DNA of 17,619 nucleotides from JANOAR01 sp031411235 (GTDB lineage Bacteria > Verrucomicrobiota > Verrucomicrobiia > Verrucomicrobiales > Verrucomicrobiaceae). The DNA is taken from NCBI GenBank assembly GCA_031411235.1, contig JANOAR010000027.1, positions 1 through 17,619 on the forward strand, in the 5' to 3' direction. The notes under the pieces were generated by a model. It saw nothing but the letters and a program-made list of their open reading frames with translations. It did no database searches and was not told the DNA's origin. Position numbers and translations under genes: made by a program. How positions within the stretch are numbered: the first letter of the stretch is position 1; each line of letters begins with the position of its first letter. Shown here piece after piece: positions 1-7,995 of the stretch.

Positions 1-1
1 C

Positions 2-3000
2 CGCCTGTGGGTCAGCAGCACTGTCGAGTATCCCTTTGCTGCAAAACAAGAGCGCTGGGCCGATGCCCAAGGCACACGGGTTAAAGATAGCCGCGACGCC
101 ATCAAAATCCTCGAAGACACCGATGGCGATGGCGCAGCGGACAAGGTCACCGACTTCGCCGACGGCCTCAATATCCCCACTGGCGTACAGCCCTGGCACA
201 AGCCCGAGCACAAGGACGGCTGCATCGCCTGGAGCATCCCCAACATCTGGTACTTCGCCGACACCGATGGCGATGGGAAAGCCGATCTGCGCGAAGTGCT
301 TTTCGGCCCACTCGGTTATGAAAAAGACACGCACGGCATATGCAGCAGCTTCCGCCTAGGCCTCGATGGCTGGGTTTATGCCACGCATGGCTTCAGCAAC
401 ACATCGCACTTCAAAGTGCTACCGCAGCACCAACAGAAAACGGCAGACGGAAAACCGAAAACCGAAAGCGACCTCGTCTTGCAAAGCGGCAACGTCTTCC
501 GCTTCCGCCCCGACGGCTCACGCGTGGAGCTATGGAGCAGCGGCCAAGTCAATCCCTTCGGCCTCTGCTGGGATCGCTACAACAATTTGTATAGCGCCGA
601 CTGCCACAGCAACCCCATCAGCCAGCTCATTCACGGCGCGTGTTATGCGAGCTTCGGCAAGCCCCACGATGGCCTCGGCTTCGCGCCCGTGATGTGCGAG
701 CACGCCCACGGCAGCACCGGCCTCTGCGGCATCATCTACATCGACGGCGGCGTCTGGGGGCCGGAATGGGACGACCACATGTTCGTCGGCAACTGCGTCA
801 CCTCGAAGGTCAACCACGACAAAATCACCTTCACCGGCAGCACACCAAAAGCCAACGAGGCCCCCGATTTCATCACCAGCGACGACCCCTGGTTCCGCCC
901 CGTCGATTTGCAACTCGGCCCCGATAGCGCGCTGTATGTCGCGGACTTTTATAACAAGGTCATCGGGCATTATGAGGTGCCGCTGGATCATCTGGGAAGG
1001 GATAAAGAGCGCGGGCGGATTTGGCGGGTGGTGAAGGAGGCAGTTAGCGAGTCTCTACGGCCACTCGACTTCTCCGATAACCTAACCGAGCGAGCCATTG
1101 ACATCATCGCCAAAGGCCCAATGGCTCGCAGCAGGCTCGCCGTTCAAAAGCTTCAAACCCTGACCAAGCCTGGCTTCATAAGTCGCCCGATGGTGCCACA
1201 GACAGCGGCGATATTTCAATGGGGCGATCAGCATCGCGAGAGGCTATTGGCGGAGTTACCCGTCATCATTGGCGCAACTCGGCCACAAGATGAGCAAGCC
1301 AAAGTCATGTGCCTTCAGCAAGCGGCAGCATTCGGCGTAACCACTGCCGCATGGCGTGCCTGGGCGCTGCCCATGCTCAAAGACTCATCACCCCAAGTGC
1401 GCTGCGCGGCTGTCGCGGCATTCCAAGCCCATCCGGGGCAAGACTCCATGAAGCCGTTGCTCGAATGCTGGGATCGCACGCCAGACGATGACATGCGGCT
1501 CAAGCATCAGCTCCGTCTGACCTTGCGCGAACATCTCAAAGAAGTCTTCAATCTCTTAGCCGCAGTGAAGACCCATCGCTCCTTGGCCATTGAGATCGCC
1601 CAGGCCGTTCCCACGACTGACGCCGCCAGTTTCCTTTTCTCTGAATGGAAGCGCGATGCGCTGGGCCATGCCGATGCCGCCTTGCTTATCTTCATCACAC
1701 GCAATGGCTCGCCCAGCTTGATCGAACAACTCATTAAGGCAGCGCATGAGCACCAGCCCGCCGACACGGAATCCATCGCAGCCATTCACAACGGCCTCCT
1801 CGAACGCGGAGCCAAACCACCGCCAGCCCTCATCGCCTGGGCCACGGAACTCGCGGAAACGATGCTCGCTCTATCGAACGACAAAGCCGAAGCCGAGTGG
1901 GAATCCTTGCCCCACGCAGCAAGCAAAGTGGTTTCGACTTCAGTCGAACTCAGTCGTGGGCAAACTACACCCCAAAGTGCTACCAACAGCCCAGCAGCCC
2001 CTGCAAAAAAAGCCCCTTCGCCGCTACCCAGCCCATCGCCTGATGCGACTAAAGTCGCAGCTACTCCCACGCAAACGAGCGCCTCGCCGCTGCCTAACAC
2101 ACCGCCTGATGCGACTAAAGTCGCAGCCACATCTCGTGCCTTCGAGAGTCCTTGGTGTCTCCAGCAACGCAAGGACTCCGACGGCAAGGCCATCAGTGTG
2201 CTCAGCAGCTTGAACCAAGCGCTGAAAGCCCCCGAGAAACTCACGGGTATCCTGCGCAGCAAGACCTTCACCGCGCCTGCCAAATTGACGTTCGACCTCT
2301 GTGGCCACCAAGGTTTCCCCACCACCGCAGCCAACAAGAAAAACCTCGCGCGGCTCGTCGATGAACAAGGCAACGTGCTGCACGAAGCCTACCCACCGCG
2401 CAGCGACATCGCCCAGCGCATGGAGTGGGATCTCGCCGCGATCAAAGGCAAGCCCGTGCGCTTCGAGCTAGCCGACGGCGATGACGGCACAGCTTACGCT
2501 TGGCTCGCGGCGGGGAGCTTCGAGCCCGCAGTCATCAGCAGCGAGACGTTTAGCTCTGCCGACTCACGGCAGAAGCAGCTTAAAACGCTCGCGCTCATCC
2601 TGCGAACCACAGCGCCTGTGGGCCTGCGCGACAGGCTGGCGGCTTACCTGCCCGTGCCGCCACAGATCGCCAAAGCCAAGCCACAGCCCGAGATCGACGC
2701 CCTCATCAAGCAACGCGTCGCCGCCTTTGCCAAGGCCAAGCCCGATGCGAAAAAGGGCGAGCAAGTCTTCGCCACGCAGTGCGCCGTGTGCCACACCATT
2801 GGCGGCAAAGGCGGCCTCATCGGCCCGCAGCTCGATGGCATCGGCAAGCGCGGTGTGGATCGTATCGCCGAGGACATTCTCGATCCCCACCGCAACGTCG
2901 ATGCCCATTTCAACCTGCACACCATGAAGCAGCGCGATGGCAGCACGCTCACCGGTTTCGTGCGCGGCGAAGTCGGTCAAACCTGGATCATCGCCGATGC

Positions 3001-3142
3001 CGTAGGCAATGAGCAGCGCCTAGCAAAAGGCGATGTCGTCGAGGACACCGAGCTACCGCAGTCGCTCATGCCGCCGACCTTTGGGCAGACCATCGAGCCC
3101 ACAAGTTTCAGCGATCTCCTTGGCTTTTTATTGAGCCAGTAA
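2..3142 (+). CDS. PVC-type secreted dehydrogenase/cytochrome c fusion (5' truncated by window edge)
   Basis: The reading frame is open from base 2, so the start lies left of the window; 1046 residues are visible. The N-terminal part has two calcium-loop-like motifs, DTDGDGAAD (visible residues 39-47) and DTDGDGKAD (87-95), inside a beta-propeller of the sugar-dehydrogenase (GSDH/NHL) type, as in the Pirellula/Verrucomicrobium putative membrane-bound dehydrogenase family (TIGR02604). A helical, HEAT-like stretch (about 430-510) follows, then a Pro/Ala/Ser-rich linker (about 640-715). The C-terminus has a heme c site, CAVCH (927-931), with a likely Met ligand in LMPPTFGQ near the end, matching the CxxCH domain TIGR02603. 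By family it should be exported and oxidise a substrate (probably a sugar or polyol; not known), passing electrons to heme. It ends in TAA. The next gene starts 102 bases later and is unrelated in function. Confidence 0.93.
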   Translation, partial: RLWVSSTVEYPFAAKQERWADAQGTRVKDSRDAIKILEDTDGDGAADKVTDFADGLNIPTGVQPWHKPEHKDGCIAWSIPNIWYFADTDGDGKADLREVLFGPLGYEKDTHGICSSFRLGLDGWVYATHGFSNTSHFKVLPQHQQKTADGKPKTESDLVLQSGNVFRFRPDGSRVELWSSGQVNPFGLCWDRYNNLYSADCHSNPISQLIHGACYASFGKPHDGLGFAPVMCEHAHGSTGLCGIIYIDGGVWGPEWDDHMFVGNCVTSKVNHDKITFTGSTPKANEAPDFITSDDPWFRPVDLQLGPDSALYVADFYNKVIGHYEVPLDHLGRDKERGRIWRVVKEAVSESLRPLDFSDNLTERAIDIIAKGPMARSRLAVQKLQTLTKPGFISRPMVPQTAAIFQWGDQHRERLLAELPVIIGATRPQDEQAKVMCLQQAAAFGVTTAAWRAWALPMLKDSSPQVRCAAVAAFQAHPGQDSMKPLLECWDRTPDDDMRLKHQLRLTLREHLKEVFNLLAAVKTHRSLAIEIAQAVPTTDAASFLFSEWKRDALGHADAALLIFITRNGSPSLIEQLIKAAHEHQPADTESIAAIHNGLLERGAKPPPALIAWATELAETMLALSNDKAEAEWESLPHAASKVVSTSVELSRGQTTPQSATNSPAAPAKKAPSPLPSPSPDATKVAATPTQTSASPLPNTPPDATKVAATSRAFESPWCLQQRKDSDGKAISVLSSLNQALKAPEKLTGILRSKTFTAPAKLTFDLCGHQGFPTTAANKKNLARLVDEQGNVLHEAYPPRSDIAQRMEWDLAAIKGKPVRFELADGDDGTAYAWLAAGSFEPAVISSETFSSADSRQKQLKTLALILRTTAPVGLRDRLAAYLPVPPQIAKAKPQPEIDALIKQRVAAFAKAKPDAKKGEQVFATQCAVCHTIGGKGGLIGPQLDGIGKRGVDRIAEDILDPHRNVDAHFNLHTMKQRDGSTLTGFVRGEVGQTWIIADAVGNEQRLAKGDVVEDTELPQSLMPPTFGQTIEPTSFSDLLGFLLSQ
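1933..1948. repeat. short palindrome inside the dehydrogenase linker
   Basis: TTCGACT and AGTCGAA form a perfect 7-bp inverted repeat around a 2-base centre. It has the same ACT-NN-AGT core as the two palindromes at 2044-2059 and 2110-2125. It is translated as part of the linker (STSVEL), in a different codon phase from the other two. It looks like a member of a small REP-like family, but that family is inferred from three copies only. Confidence 0.5.
2009..2140 (+). repeat. tandem 66-bp (22-residue) duplication carrying two perfect palindromes
   Basis: Two consecutive 66-bp units (2009-2074 and 2075-2140) each encode a Pro-rich half followed by PDATKVAAT. Bases 2037-2061 and 2103-2127 are identical over 25 positions, exactly 66 apart. 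Inside each is the palindrome TGCGACTAAAGTCGCA (2044-2059 and 2110-2125), 7-bp arms around AA. The identity is highest across the palindrome, and the flanks have diverged. The unit length is a multiple of three, so the fold-domain frame is kept. The segment lies in a low-complexity linker between the helical region and the C-terminal heme half. Confidence 0.8.
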
Positions 3143-3244
3143 GCATCTTCGCTGCGGCGCTCGCAAGTCGCTCAAGAAGCCCACTCCCCGCTTGAGCCCT
3201 TCGCCTTTCCCTCTACTCTACGCGCCCTTTTTCCCAAAAACACC

Positions 3245-4858
3245 ATGTCAAAATTCAACATCCTCATCGCCGGCAACAACGACCCCATCTCGAGCCGAGG
3301 CATCGACCTCCTCAAGGCGGAGCCCTCCTTCTCGGTGGTCGTGAACATGGGCTTGAAGGATGAGGCACCCATGATCGAAGCCGCTCGCAACGCCCATGCC
3401 ATCATCGTACGCAGCGGTGCGAAGGTGGGCGCGAAGGTCCTCGAAGCCGCCACGAACCTGAAGGTCGTAGGCCGTGCCGGCGTAGGCGTGGACAACATCG
3501 ACGTGCCCGCAGCCTCGAAGCGCGGCGTCGTGGTGATGAACACGCCCGGCGGCAACACCATCTCCACCGCCGAGCAAGCCTTTACCCTGATGATGAGCCT
3601 CGCGCGTAAGACCCCGCAGGCCCACGCCAGCATCATGTCCGGCAAGTGGGATCGCAAGAGCTTCAGCGGCACCGAGGTGAACGGCAAGACCCTCACCGTG
3701 CTCGGCATGGGCCGCATCGGCACCGAATTCGCCAAGCGTGCGATGGCCTTCGGCATGAAGATCATCGCCTACGATCCTTATCTCTCGAAGGCCCGCGCCG
3801 ACAGCCTCGGCGTGGAACTGCGCGACAATCTCGATGAAGCCGTGAAGGACGCTGACTTCATCACCATGCATATGCCGATGACGCCCGAGACCAAGCACAT
3901 GCTCGACGCGCGCCGCCTCGGTATCTTGAAAAAGGGTGTGCGCATCATCAACTGCGCACGCGGTGGTTTGATCGACGACAACGCCCTCGCTGCCGCCCTG
4001 GAGAGCGGCCACGTCGCAGGGGCTGCGCTAGATGTTTTTGAAGTCGAGCCGCCGCCTGCTGACTATCCGCTGCTGAAAGCACCGAACGCCGTCTTCACCC
4101 CGCACCTCGGTGCCAGCACTGAGGAAGCGCAGGAAAACGTAGGCATCGAAATCGCCGAGTCCGTGCGCAACAACTTGCTCGAAGGTACCATCGTCAACGC
4201 GGTGAACATGCCCAACGTGGATCCCAAGATCCTCCATGAAGTCGGCCCCTTCCTGCGCTTCGGCGAGCTGCTAGGCCGCCTCATCTCGCAGATCTCCCCC
4301 GCCCGCGCCAACGTGCTGCGCATCAATTACAGCGGCAAGGTCGGCTCGCTGGACACCACGCTCGTCTCGCGTGCCGTGCTGAAAGGTTTCCTCGAACGCG
4401 CCTCTGGTGCCGAGCAGGTGAACTACGTCAACGCTGCTGGTGTGGCCGAAAACCTGGGCCTGCGCTTCACCGAAAGCCGCCTCGCCGAAGCCACGGAGTT
4501 CACCGACCTCATCGAAGTACAAGCTCGCAACGAGACTGAGACGGCAACGATTGCAGGCACATTCTTTGGCGGCTCGCCGCGTATCGTACGCGTGAATGGT
4601 CGCCGCATCGACGCCTCGCCCGAGGGCACGCTGCTTCTCATCGAGAACATCGACCGCCCCGGCATGATCGCGACCTACTCGACCATCCTCGGTCAAAACA
4701 ATGTGAACATCGCCGACATGTCGCTCTCACGTGATAAAGAAAGCGCCACCGCGATGACCATCCTCACGCTGGACAGCCCCCCCAGCGCCGCCGTCATCGC
4801 CGAGCTGGAAAAGATCGAAGGCATCAAGCGCATTCATTGCTTGGCGGTGGGAGCGTAG
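3245..4858 (+). CDS. serA: D-3-phosphoglycerate dehydrogenase
   Basis: This cytosolic enzyme oxidises 3-phosphoglycerate to 3-phosphohydroxypyruvate with NAD, the first step of the phosphorylated serine pathway. The 537-residue protein is the long form of the family. A D-2-hydroxyacid dehydrogenase core contains the NAD-binding GMGRIG (154-159) and the catalytic trio Arg239 (INCARGG), Glu268 (DVFEVEPP) and His287 (TPHLGAS). An intervening substrate-binding (ASB-like) domain spans about 320-455. A C-terminal ACT domain begins near 463 (LLIENIDRPGM), which in other SerA proteins binds serine for feedback inhibition. The start is the ATG that opens the conserved N-terminus (MSKFNILIAG). No Shine-Dalgarno is visible in front of it (cccaaaaacacc). 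It stands alone, with no other serine genes nearby, and no terminator is obvious after it. Confidence 0.97.
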   Translation: MSKFNILIAGNNDPISSRGIDLLKAEPSFSVVVNMGLKDEAPMIEAARNAHAIIVRSGAKVGAKVLEAATNLKVVGRAGVGVDNIDVPAASKRGVVVMNTPGGNTISTAEQAFTLMMSLARKTPQAHASIMSGKWDRKSFSGTEVNGKTLTVLGMGRIGTEFAKRAMAFGMKIIAYDPYLSKARADSLGVELRDNLDEAVKDADFITMHMPMTPETKHMLDARRLGILKKGVRIINCARGGLIDDNALAAALESGHVAGAALDVFEVEPPPADYPLLKAPNAVFTPHLGASTEEAQENVGIEIAESVRNNLLEGTIVNAVNMPNVDPKILHEVGPFLRFGELLGRLISQISPARANVLRINYSGKVGSLDTTLVSRAVLKGFLERASGAEQVNYVNAAGVAENLGLRFTESRLAEATEFTDLIEVQARNETETATIAGTFFGGSPRIVRVNGRRIDASPEGTLLLIENIDRPGMIATYSTILGQNNVNIADMSLSRDKESATAMTILTLDSPPSAAVIAELEKIEGIKRIHCLAVGA

Positions 4859-5000
4859 CCTGATGAAAACGGCCATTTTGGAAGAAGTCCGCCTCGTCGC
4901 CATGAACCTCGATGGCGAGCGGGCTAGATGGCGTGCAGCATGACCGTCGTCTGCCGCCTTCTACGACGAACCTCCCAGCCCCCGACTTCGCTCAAGCTCC

Positions 5001-6311
5001 TCACATCCCTGCCGCCGCGAGCGCCTTATCCACGTCTTCCTTTAGCTCGCGGTTCCAAGCTTCGTCGCCAGAGCGTCGGTTGCAGATGACCGTGTAACAC
5101 AGGCCGTCTTCTCGCTGGCAGCACACAGAGGTCGTGCCGTGGGTGCTACCGAAGAAGGTGCCACGGTACTTACCGCCCGCCCGTCGCTGGCTTCCATTGA
5201 TCGCGTAGTGCTCCAGGAAGCGGCAGTAGTCGGCTGCCGAGCAGGCCAGCGCCCCTGATCCATCCTTCGTCTCAAAGCGTACGGGGAAGGCCTTCACCTC
5301 GCTCGACACCTCGGGATGAAAGCAGTACCAGACCTCGCCCGGCTCACGATCCGGCGCGTCAGAGCGACTGACTCGCAGGGTGCTCATGCCCGATTCCTTG
5401 CCCACAGTCGCCTGCAAGTAGGCGACGAAAGTTTGGCCACTGAGTTTCTCCACCACACGCGCGAGCAGCGTGTAGCCGAAGTTGCAATAAACCTCGCGAG
5501 CGCCGGGATCAAAGTCCAGCGGACGCAGCAAGTGCCAGCGCACCAGATCCATTGCCACCATGTCGGTAAGCTTGATGTGCAGGTCATCACAGATTTGCTG
5601 TGATTTGTAGCTAAAGTCGCCGGCAATGCCGCGATCCCAGCCGCCTTTGTGTAACAGCAACTGCGCGATGGTGATCTGCCGCCAGCGGGGATCGAGGGAC
5701 TTGGTTGCCAGCTTTTCCAGCTCTAGTACCTCGAAGACCTTGTCCTCGAGTTTGAGCTTGCCCGCTGCCACCAGCGTATGGATGGCGGCCTGGGTGATCG
5801 GCTTCGAGATGGAGGCGAGGCGCATCGCGAGGCCCGTAGGCAGCGGTGTTTTGAGGCTGGCATCGCCCCAGCCAAAAGCACGCTCGTGGAGCAGCTTGCC
5901 GTTCTGACTGATGGCCAAGCTCACAGCGGGGATGCCCTTGGCGACCATGAAGTCGAGCACAGCATCATCCACGCTGGCGAATTTTTTAACGGCTTCACCC
6001 GCAACAGGCACGGCATCCTTTTTGAAGGGGCGGATGTCTTCAAAGCGATCTTTGCCAACCTTGGCTGTTGTATTCACGTCCCGAGGCGCGGGCTGGCCAC
6101 TGGCAATAAACGCACGATCCTCCGCTGAAAGCCGAGCCACGGGTAGGACGAAGACGGTGCCATCGGCGCGTCGTAGCGTCACCGCCTGGGCATTACTTGT
6201 CACTAGCTCAGCGTCGAGAGTGCGCCCCGACTGCGCATCCTGCCAGGTGCGGGCTTGTGCCGAGCAAAGGCCGAGAATGCAGGCGAAGCTAAGTTTCCAG
6301 AGAGTGTCCAT
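5001..6311 (-). CDS. secreted SHD1-domain serine hydrolase (class C beta-lactamase fold)
   Basis: The 436-residue protein starts at MDTLWKLSF, which opens a plausible signal peptide (cleavage near residue 20); an upstream in-frame ATG at 6359 would precede the signal peptide and is unlikely. Residues about 20-72 (RTWQDAQSGRTLDAEL ... VARLSAEDRAFI) match the SHD1 domain common in Verrucomicrobiota and Planctomycetes exported proteins. The rest is a serine hydrolase of the beta-lactamase/esterase family: SISK (167-170) gives the nucleophile Ser and Lys, YCN (275-277) the second motif, and HGT (391-393) stands where KTG or HTG is usual. LLLHKGGWD near 219 is also typical. It should act in the periplasm or outside on an unknown ester, amide or peptide. 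It converges with serA and is divergent from rpsU. No Shine-Dalgarno is seen. Confidence 0.9.
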   Translation of the reverse strand: MDTLWKLSFACILGLCSAQARTWQDAQSGRTLDAELVTSNAQAVTLRRADGTVFVLPVARLSAEDRAFIASGQPAPRDVNTTAKVGKDRFEDIRPFKKDAVPVAGEAVKKFASVDDAVLDFMVAKGIPAVSLAISQNGKLLHERAFGWGDASLKTPLPTGLAMRLASISKPITQAAIHTLVAAGKLKLEDKVFEVLELEKLATKSLDPRWRQITIAQLLLHKGGWDRGIAGDFSYKSQQICDDLHIKLTDMVAMDLVRWHLLRPLDFDPGAREVYCNFGYTLLARVVEKLSGQTFVAYLQATVGKESGMSTLRVSRSDAPDREPGEVWYCFHPEVSSEVKAFPVRFETKDGSGALACSAADYCRFLEHYAINGSQRRAGGKYRGTFFGSTHGTTSVCCQREDGLCYTVICNRRSGDEAWNRELKEDVDKALAAAGM

Positions 6312-6346
6312 GGGCTTGTAGGCTAGCCAACGCACACAGCCTCGCC

Positions 6347-6379
6347 AATGCAAAAGCAAGTCGTGAGACTTTGTGCATT
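6347..6379 (+). promoter_or_regulatory. imperfect stem-loop / dyad upstream of rpsU
   Basis: AATGCA (6347-6352) pairs with TGCATT (6374-6379). Inside it CAAGTC (6357-6362) pairs with GACTTTG (6367-6373) with one bulged T, around a GTGA tetraloop. AAAG is unpaired on the left arm. It lies about 70 bases before the rpsU start in the divergent intergenic region. It could be an mRNA leader element or an operator for either neighbour. No function can be assigned from one sequence. Confidence 0.35.
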
Positions 6380-6437
6380 CGCAGTTGACGACCCTGCAGA
6401 TGCCCTTACTCTCCGCCCCCTTTTTTCAAACTACCTC

Positions 6438-6442
6438 AAGGA
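6438..6442 (+). promoter_or_regulatory. Shine-Dalgarno sequence of rpsU
   Basis: AAGGA matches five bases of the anti-Shine-Dalgarno complement and lies seven bases before the ATG at 6450, the ideal distance. It fixes the rpsU start. It is notable because the homology-supported starts of the other genes in the window lack such a site. Confidence 0.8.
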
Positions 6443-6449
6443 TAACTTT

Positions 6450-6683
6450 ATGCCCGAAATTCAAGTCCGCAAAGGCGAGCCAGTGGATCGCGCCCTCAAG
6501 CGTCTCAAGACAAAACTCGAGATGGAGGGCATCCTCGAAGAGATGCGTCGCCTGCGTGCTCATGAGACTCCCGTACAACGCAGCCGCCGCAAGGCACGCG
6601 CCTCGGCCAAGCGTGGCAAGATTCGCTTCCGTTTCATGCCCAATAAGCCCCAGACGGACGCTGCGCCCACAGGCGAAGTTTAG
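6450..6683 (+). CDS. rpsU: 30S ribosomal protein S21 (bS21)
   Basis: This 77-residue protein has the S21 pattern: N-terminal MPEIQVRKGEPVDRALKRLK, then a helical segment (about 22-45) and a basic tail (RSRRKARASAKRGK). The last 15 residues or so are less basic. S21 sits at the small-subunit platform next to the 3' end of 16S rRNA and takes part in mRNA selection. The start is fixed by homology and by an AAGGA ribosome-binding site; in-frame codons further upstream (from 6348) have no support. The gene stands alone and ends at a strong intrinsic terminator, so it is probably a single-gene transcript. Confidence 0.96.
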   Translation: MPEIQVRKGEPVDRALKRLKTKLEMEGILEEMRRLRAHETPVQRSRRKARASAKRGKIRFRFMPNKPQTDAAPTGEV

Positions 6684-6721
6684 TCCTCCCGTTTGTTTGA
6701 GCGGAATTTAATGTTTTGCAC

Positions 6722-6748
6722 AGGCCGAGTCGAGAGACTCGGCCTTTT
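6722..6748 (+). terminator. intrinsic terminator after rpsU
   Basis: GGCCGAGTC (6723-6731) pairs perfectly with GACTCGGCC (6736-6744) across a GAGA loop and is followed by TTTT. It lies 38 bases after the rpsU stop and separates rpsU from the SEL1-repeat gene. Confidence 0.93.
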
Positions 6749-6788
6749 GCGTTGTCACCGGGTGCAAGGGCATATTAGAGTGTGCCAT

Positions 6789-7964
6789 ATGTGCCGTCCT
6801 ATTTTCATTCTCGCTCTCGCCCTTGTTGCCCAAGGGTTACTCACTGCCCCCATTGCAACGGCTCAGAACACGCCCCGAGCCCTTGGTGAAGCGGGGCTTG
6901 CCGATGTGGCCGAGAGTGGCGATGCCGAAGCCCAATTCCAACTCGGGCTGCGCTACTACACGGGTAAAGGGATAAAACAGGACGCCCAAACAGGCATGGC
7001 GTGGCTGAGCAAAGCCGCTGCCCAAGGTCACGGCAAAGCTATGCTGGTGATAGGCTCTATCTATGAAGAAGGCGATGCCGAGACGGGCATCAAACAAGAC
7101 TTCGCCAAAGCCGTGGAATGGTACACCAAAGCTGCCGCCACCGACCTCACCGAAGCGCAATTCCAGCTAGCCTTGCTCTACCTTCAAGGCAAAGGCGTCA
7201 AGGCCGATCCCGCCGTCGCAGGCCAATGGCTACTCAAAGCCGCCACCAAAGGCCACCCCCCATCGCAGAGTGCCTACGCGGGCTTGCTTGTGGAGGGCGA
7301 AGGCGTCGCAAAGAACCCCGCAAAGGCCGCTCTTTGGTTCCTCAGAGCCGCAAAGCAAGACCACGGCTACGCGCAAAGAAAGCTCGCCAACCTCTATTTC
7401 TCGGGTCTCGGAGTCCCTCTGGACTACGCCCGCTGTGCCGCCTGGTACCGCCGCGCAAGCCTGGATGATGAAGACCCCTGGGCAAAAAATGACCTCGCGT
7501 GGTTCCTCTCCACCTGCCCAGACTCAAAATACCACGATGGGAAGCGAGCCGCCATACTGGCCAAAGAGGCCATGAAGATGATCCAAGCAAACAGTGGGGA
7601 AAATCGACATGAAGTCGTCGATACCGTAGCAGCGTCACTCGCCCGCAGCGGCGATTTCGCCGAAGCCGTCATCTGGCAGCGAGAAGCGCTCAAGCTACTG
7701 GCCAAAGACTCCGACCTCACCCCCGAGGGTCGCAAAATGCTAGAGAAAGATTTTGCCCAGCGCCTGAACCTTTATACCGCCAAAAAACCCTATGCTGACA
7801 GTCAGCCAAAAATTGAGAGCGTAGGCGATCCTCTGCCCAATGACACGATCTTGGAGGACGTTGATAAGCCAAGTCTGCGCGACACGAAGGAAGAACAACC
7901 CTTGTTGAAGCCGCGAAAAAATGTGACTCAACGCGTCAAACAAACTGGGCAAGCGATTGCGTAA
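6789..7964 (+). CDS. secreted SEL1-repeat (TPR-like) protein
   Basis: The 391-residue form begins MCRPIFILALALVAQ, a signal peptide with likely cleavage after ATAQ (about 26). Five SEL1 repeats follow (about 44-80, 81-119, 120-155, 156-191, 192-227), with the family's A-x-x-x-L-G ... YxxGxGV ... A-x-x-W pattern. A TPR-like section (about 228-305) contains DLAWFLSTCPD and DTVAASLARSGDFAEAV, common in Verrucomicrobiota TPR proteins. The last 80 residues are charged and without a known domain. SEL1 repeats act as protein-binding scaffolds; the partner is unknown. A GTG at 6780, nine residue-free bases after AAGGG (6766-6770), is an alternative start adding three residues. Frames upstream of that run through the rpsU terminator and are not credible. 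Confidence 0.9.
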   Translation: MCRPIFILALALVAQGLLTAPIATAQNTPRALGEAGLADVAESGDAEAQFQLGLRYYTGKGIKQDAQTGMAWLSKAAAQGHGKAMLVIGSIYEEGDAETGIKQDFAKAVEWYTKAAATDLTEAQFQLALLYLQGKGVKADPAVAGQWLLKAATKGHPPSQSAYAGLLVEGEGVAKNPAKAALWFLRAAKQDHGYAQRKLANLYFSGLGVPLDYARCAAWYRRASLDDEDPWAKNDLAWFLSTCPDSKYHDGKRAAILAKEAMKMIQANSGENRHEVVDTVAASLARSGDFAEAVIWQREALKLLAKDSDLTPEGRKMLEKDFAQRLNLYTAKKPYADSQPKIESVGDPLPNDTILEDVDKPSLRDTKEEQPLLKPRKNVTQRVKQTGQAIA

Positions 7965-7995
7965 GCCAGCAGCATCGTTATCATCAACTCAAATC

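Noticed and set aside
3248..4012. Long minus-strand open frame opposite serA
   Set aside because: It is the antisense of a well-supported enzyme in GC-rich DNA and its translation has no recognisable domain.
4863..4943. A 26-codon frame (MKTAILEEVRLVAMNL...) just after serA
   Set aside because: It has no ribosome-binding site and no recognisable family, and the sequence after its stop does not continue it clearly in another frame; it could be a gene remnant, but the evidence is too thin.
6385..6413. TTGACG (6385-6390) as a -35 box for rpsU
   Set aside because: No acceptable -10 box lies 16-18 bases downstream (the sequence there is ACTCTC-like).
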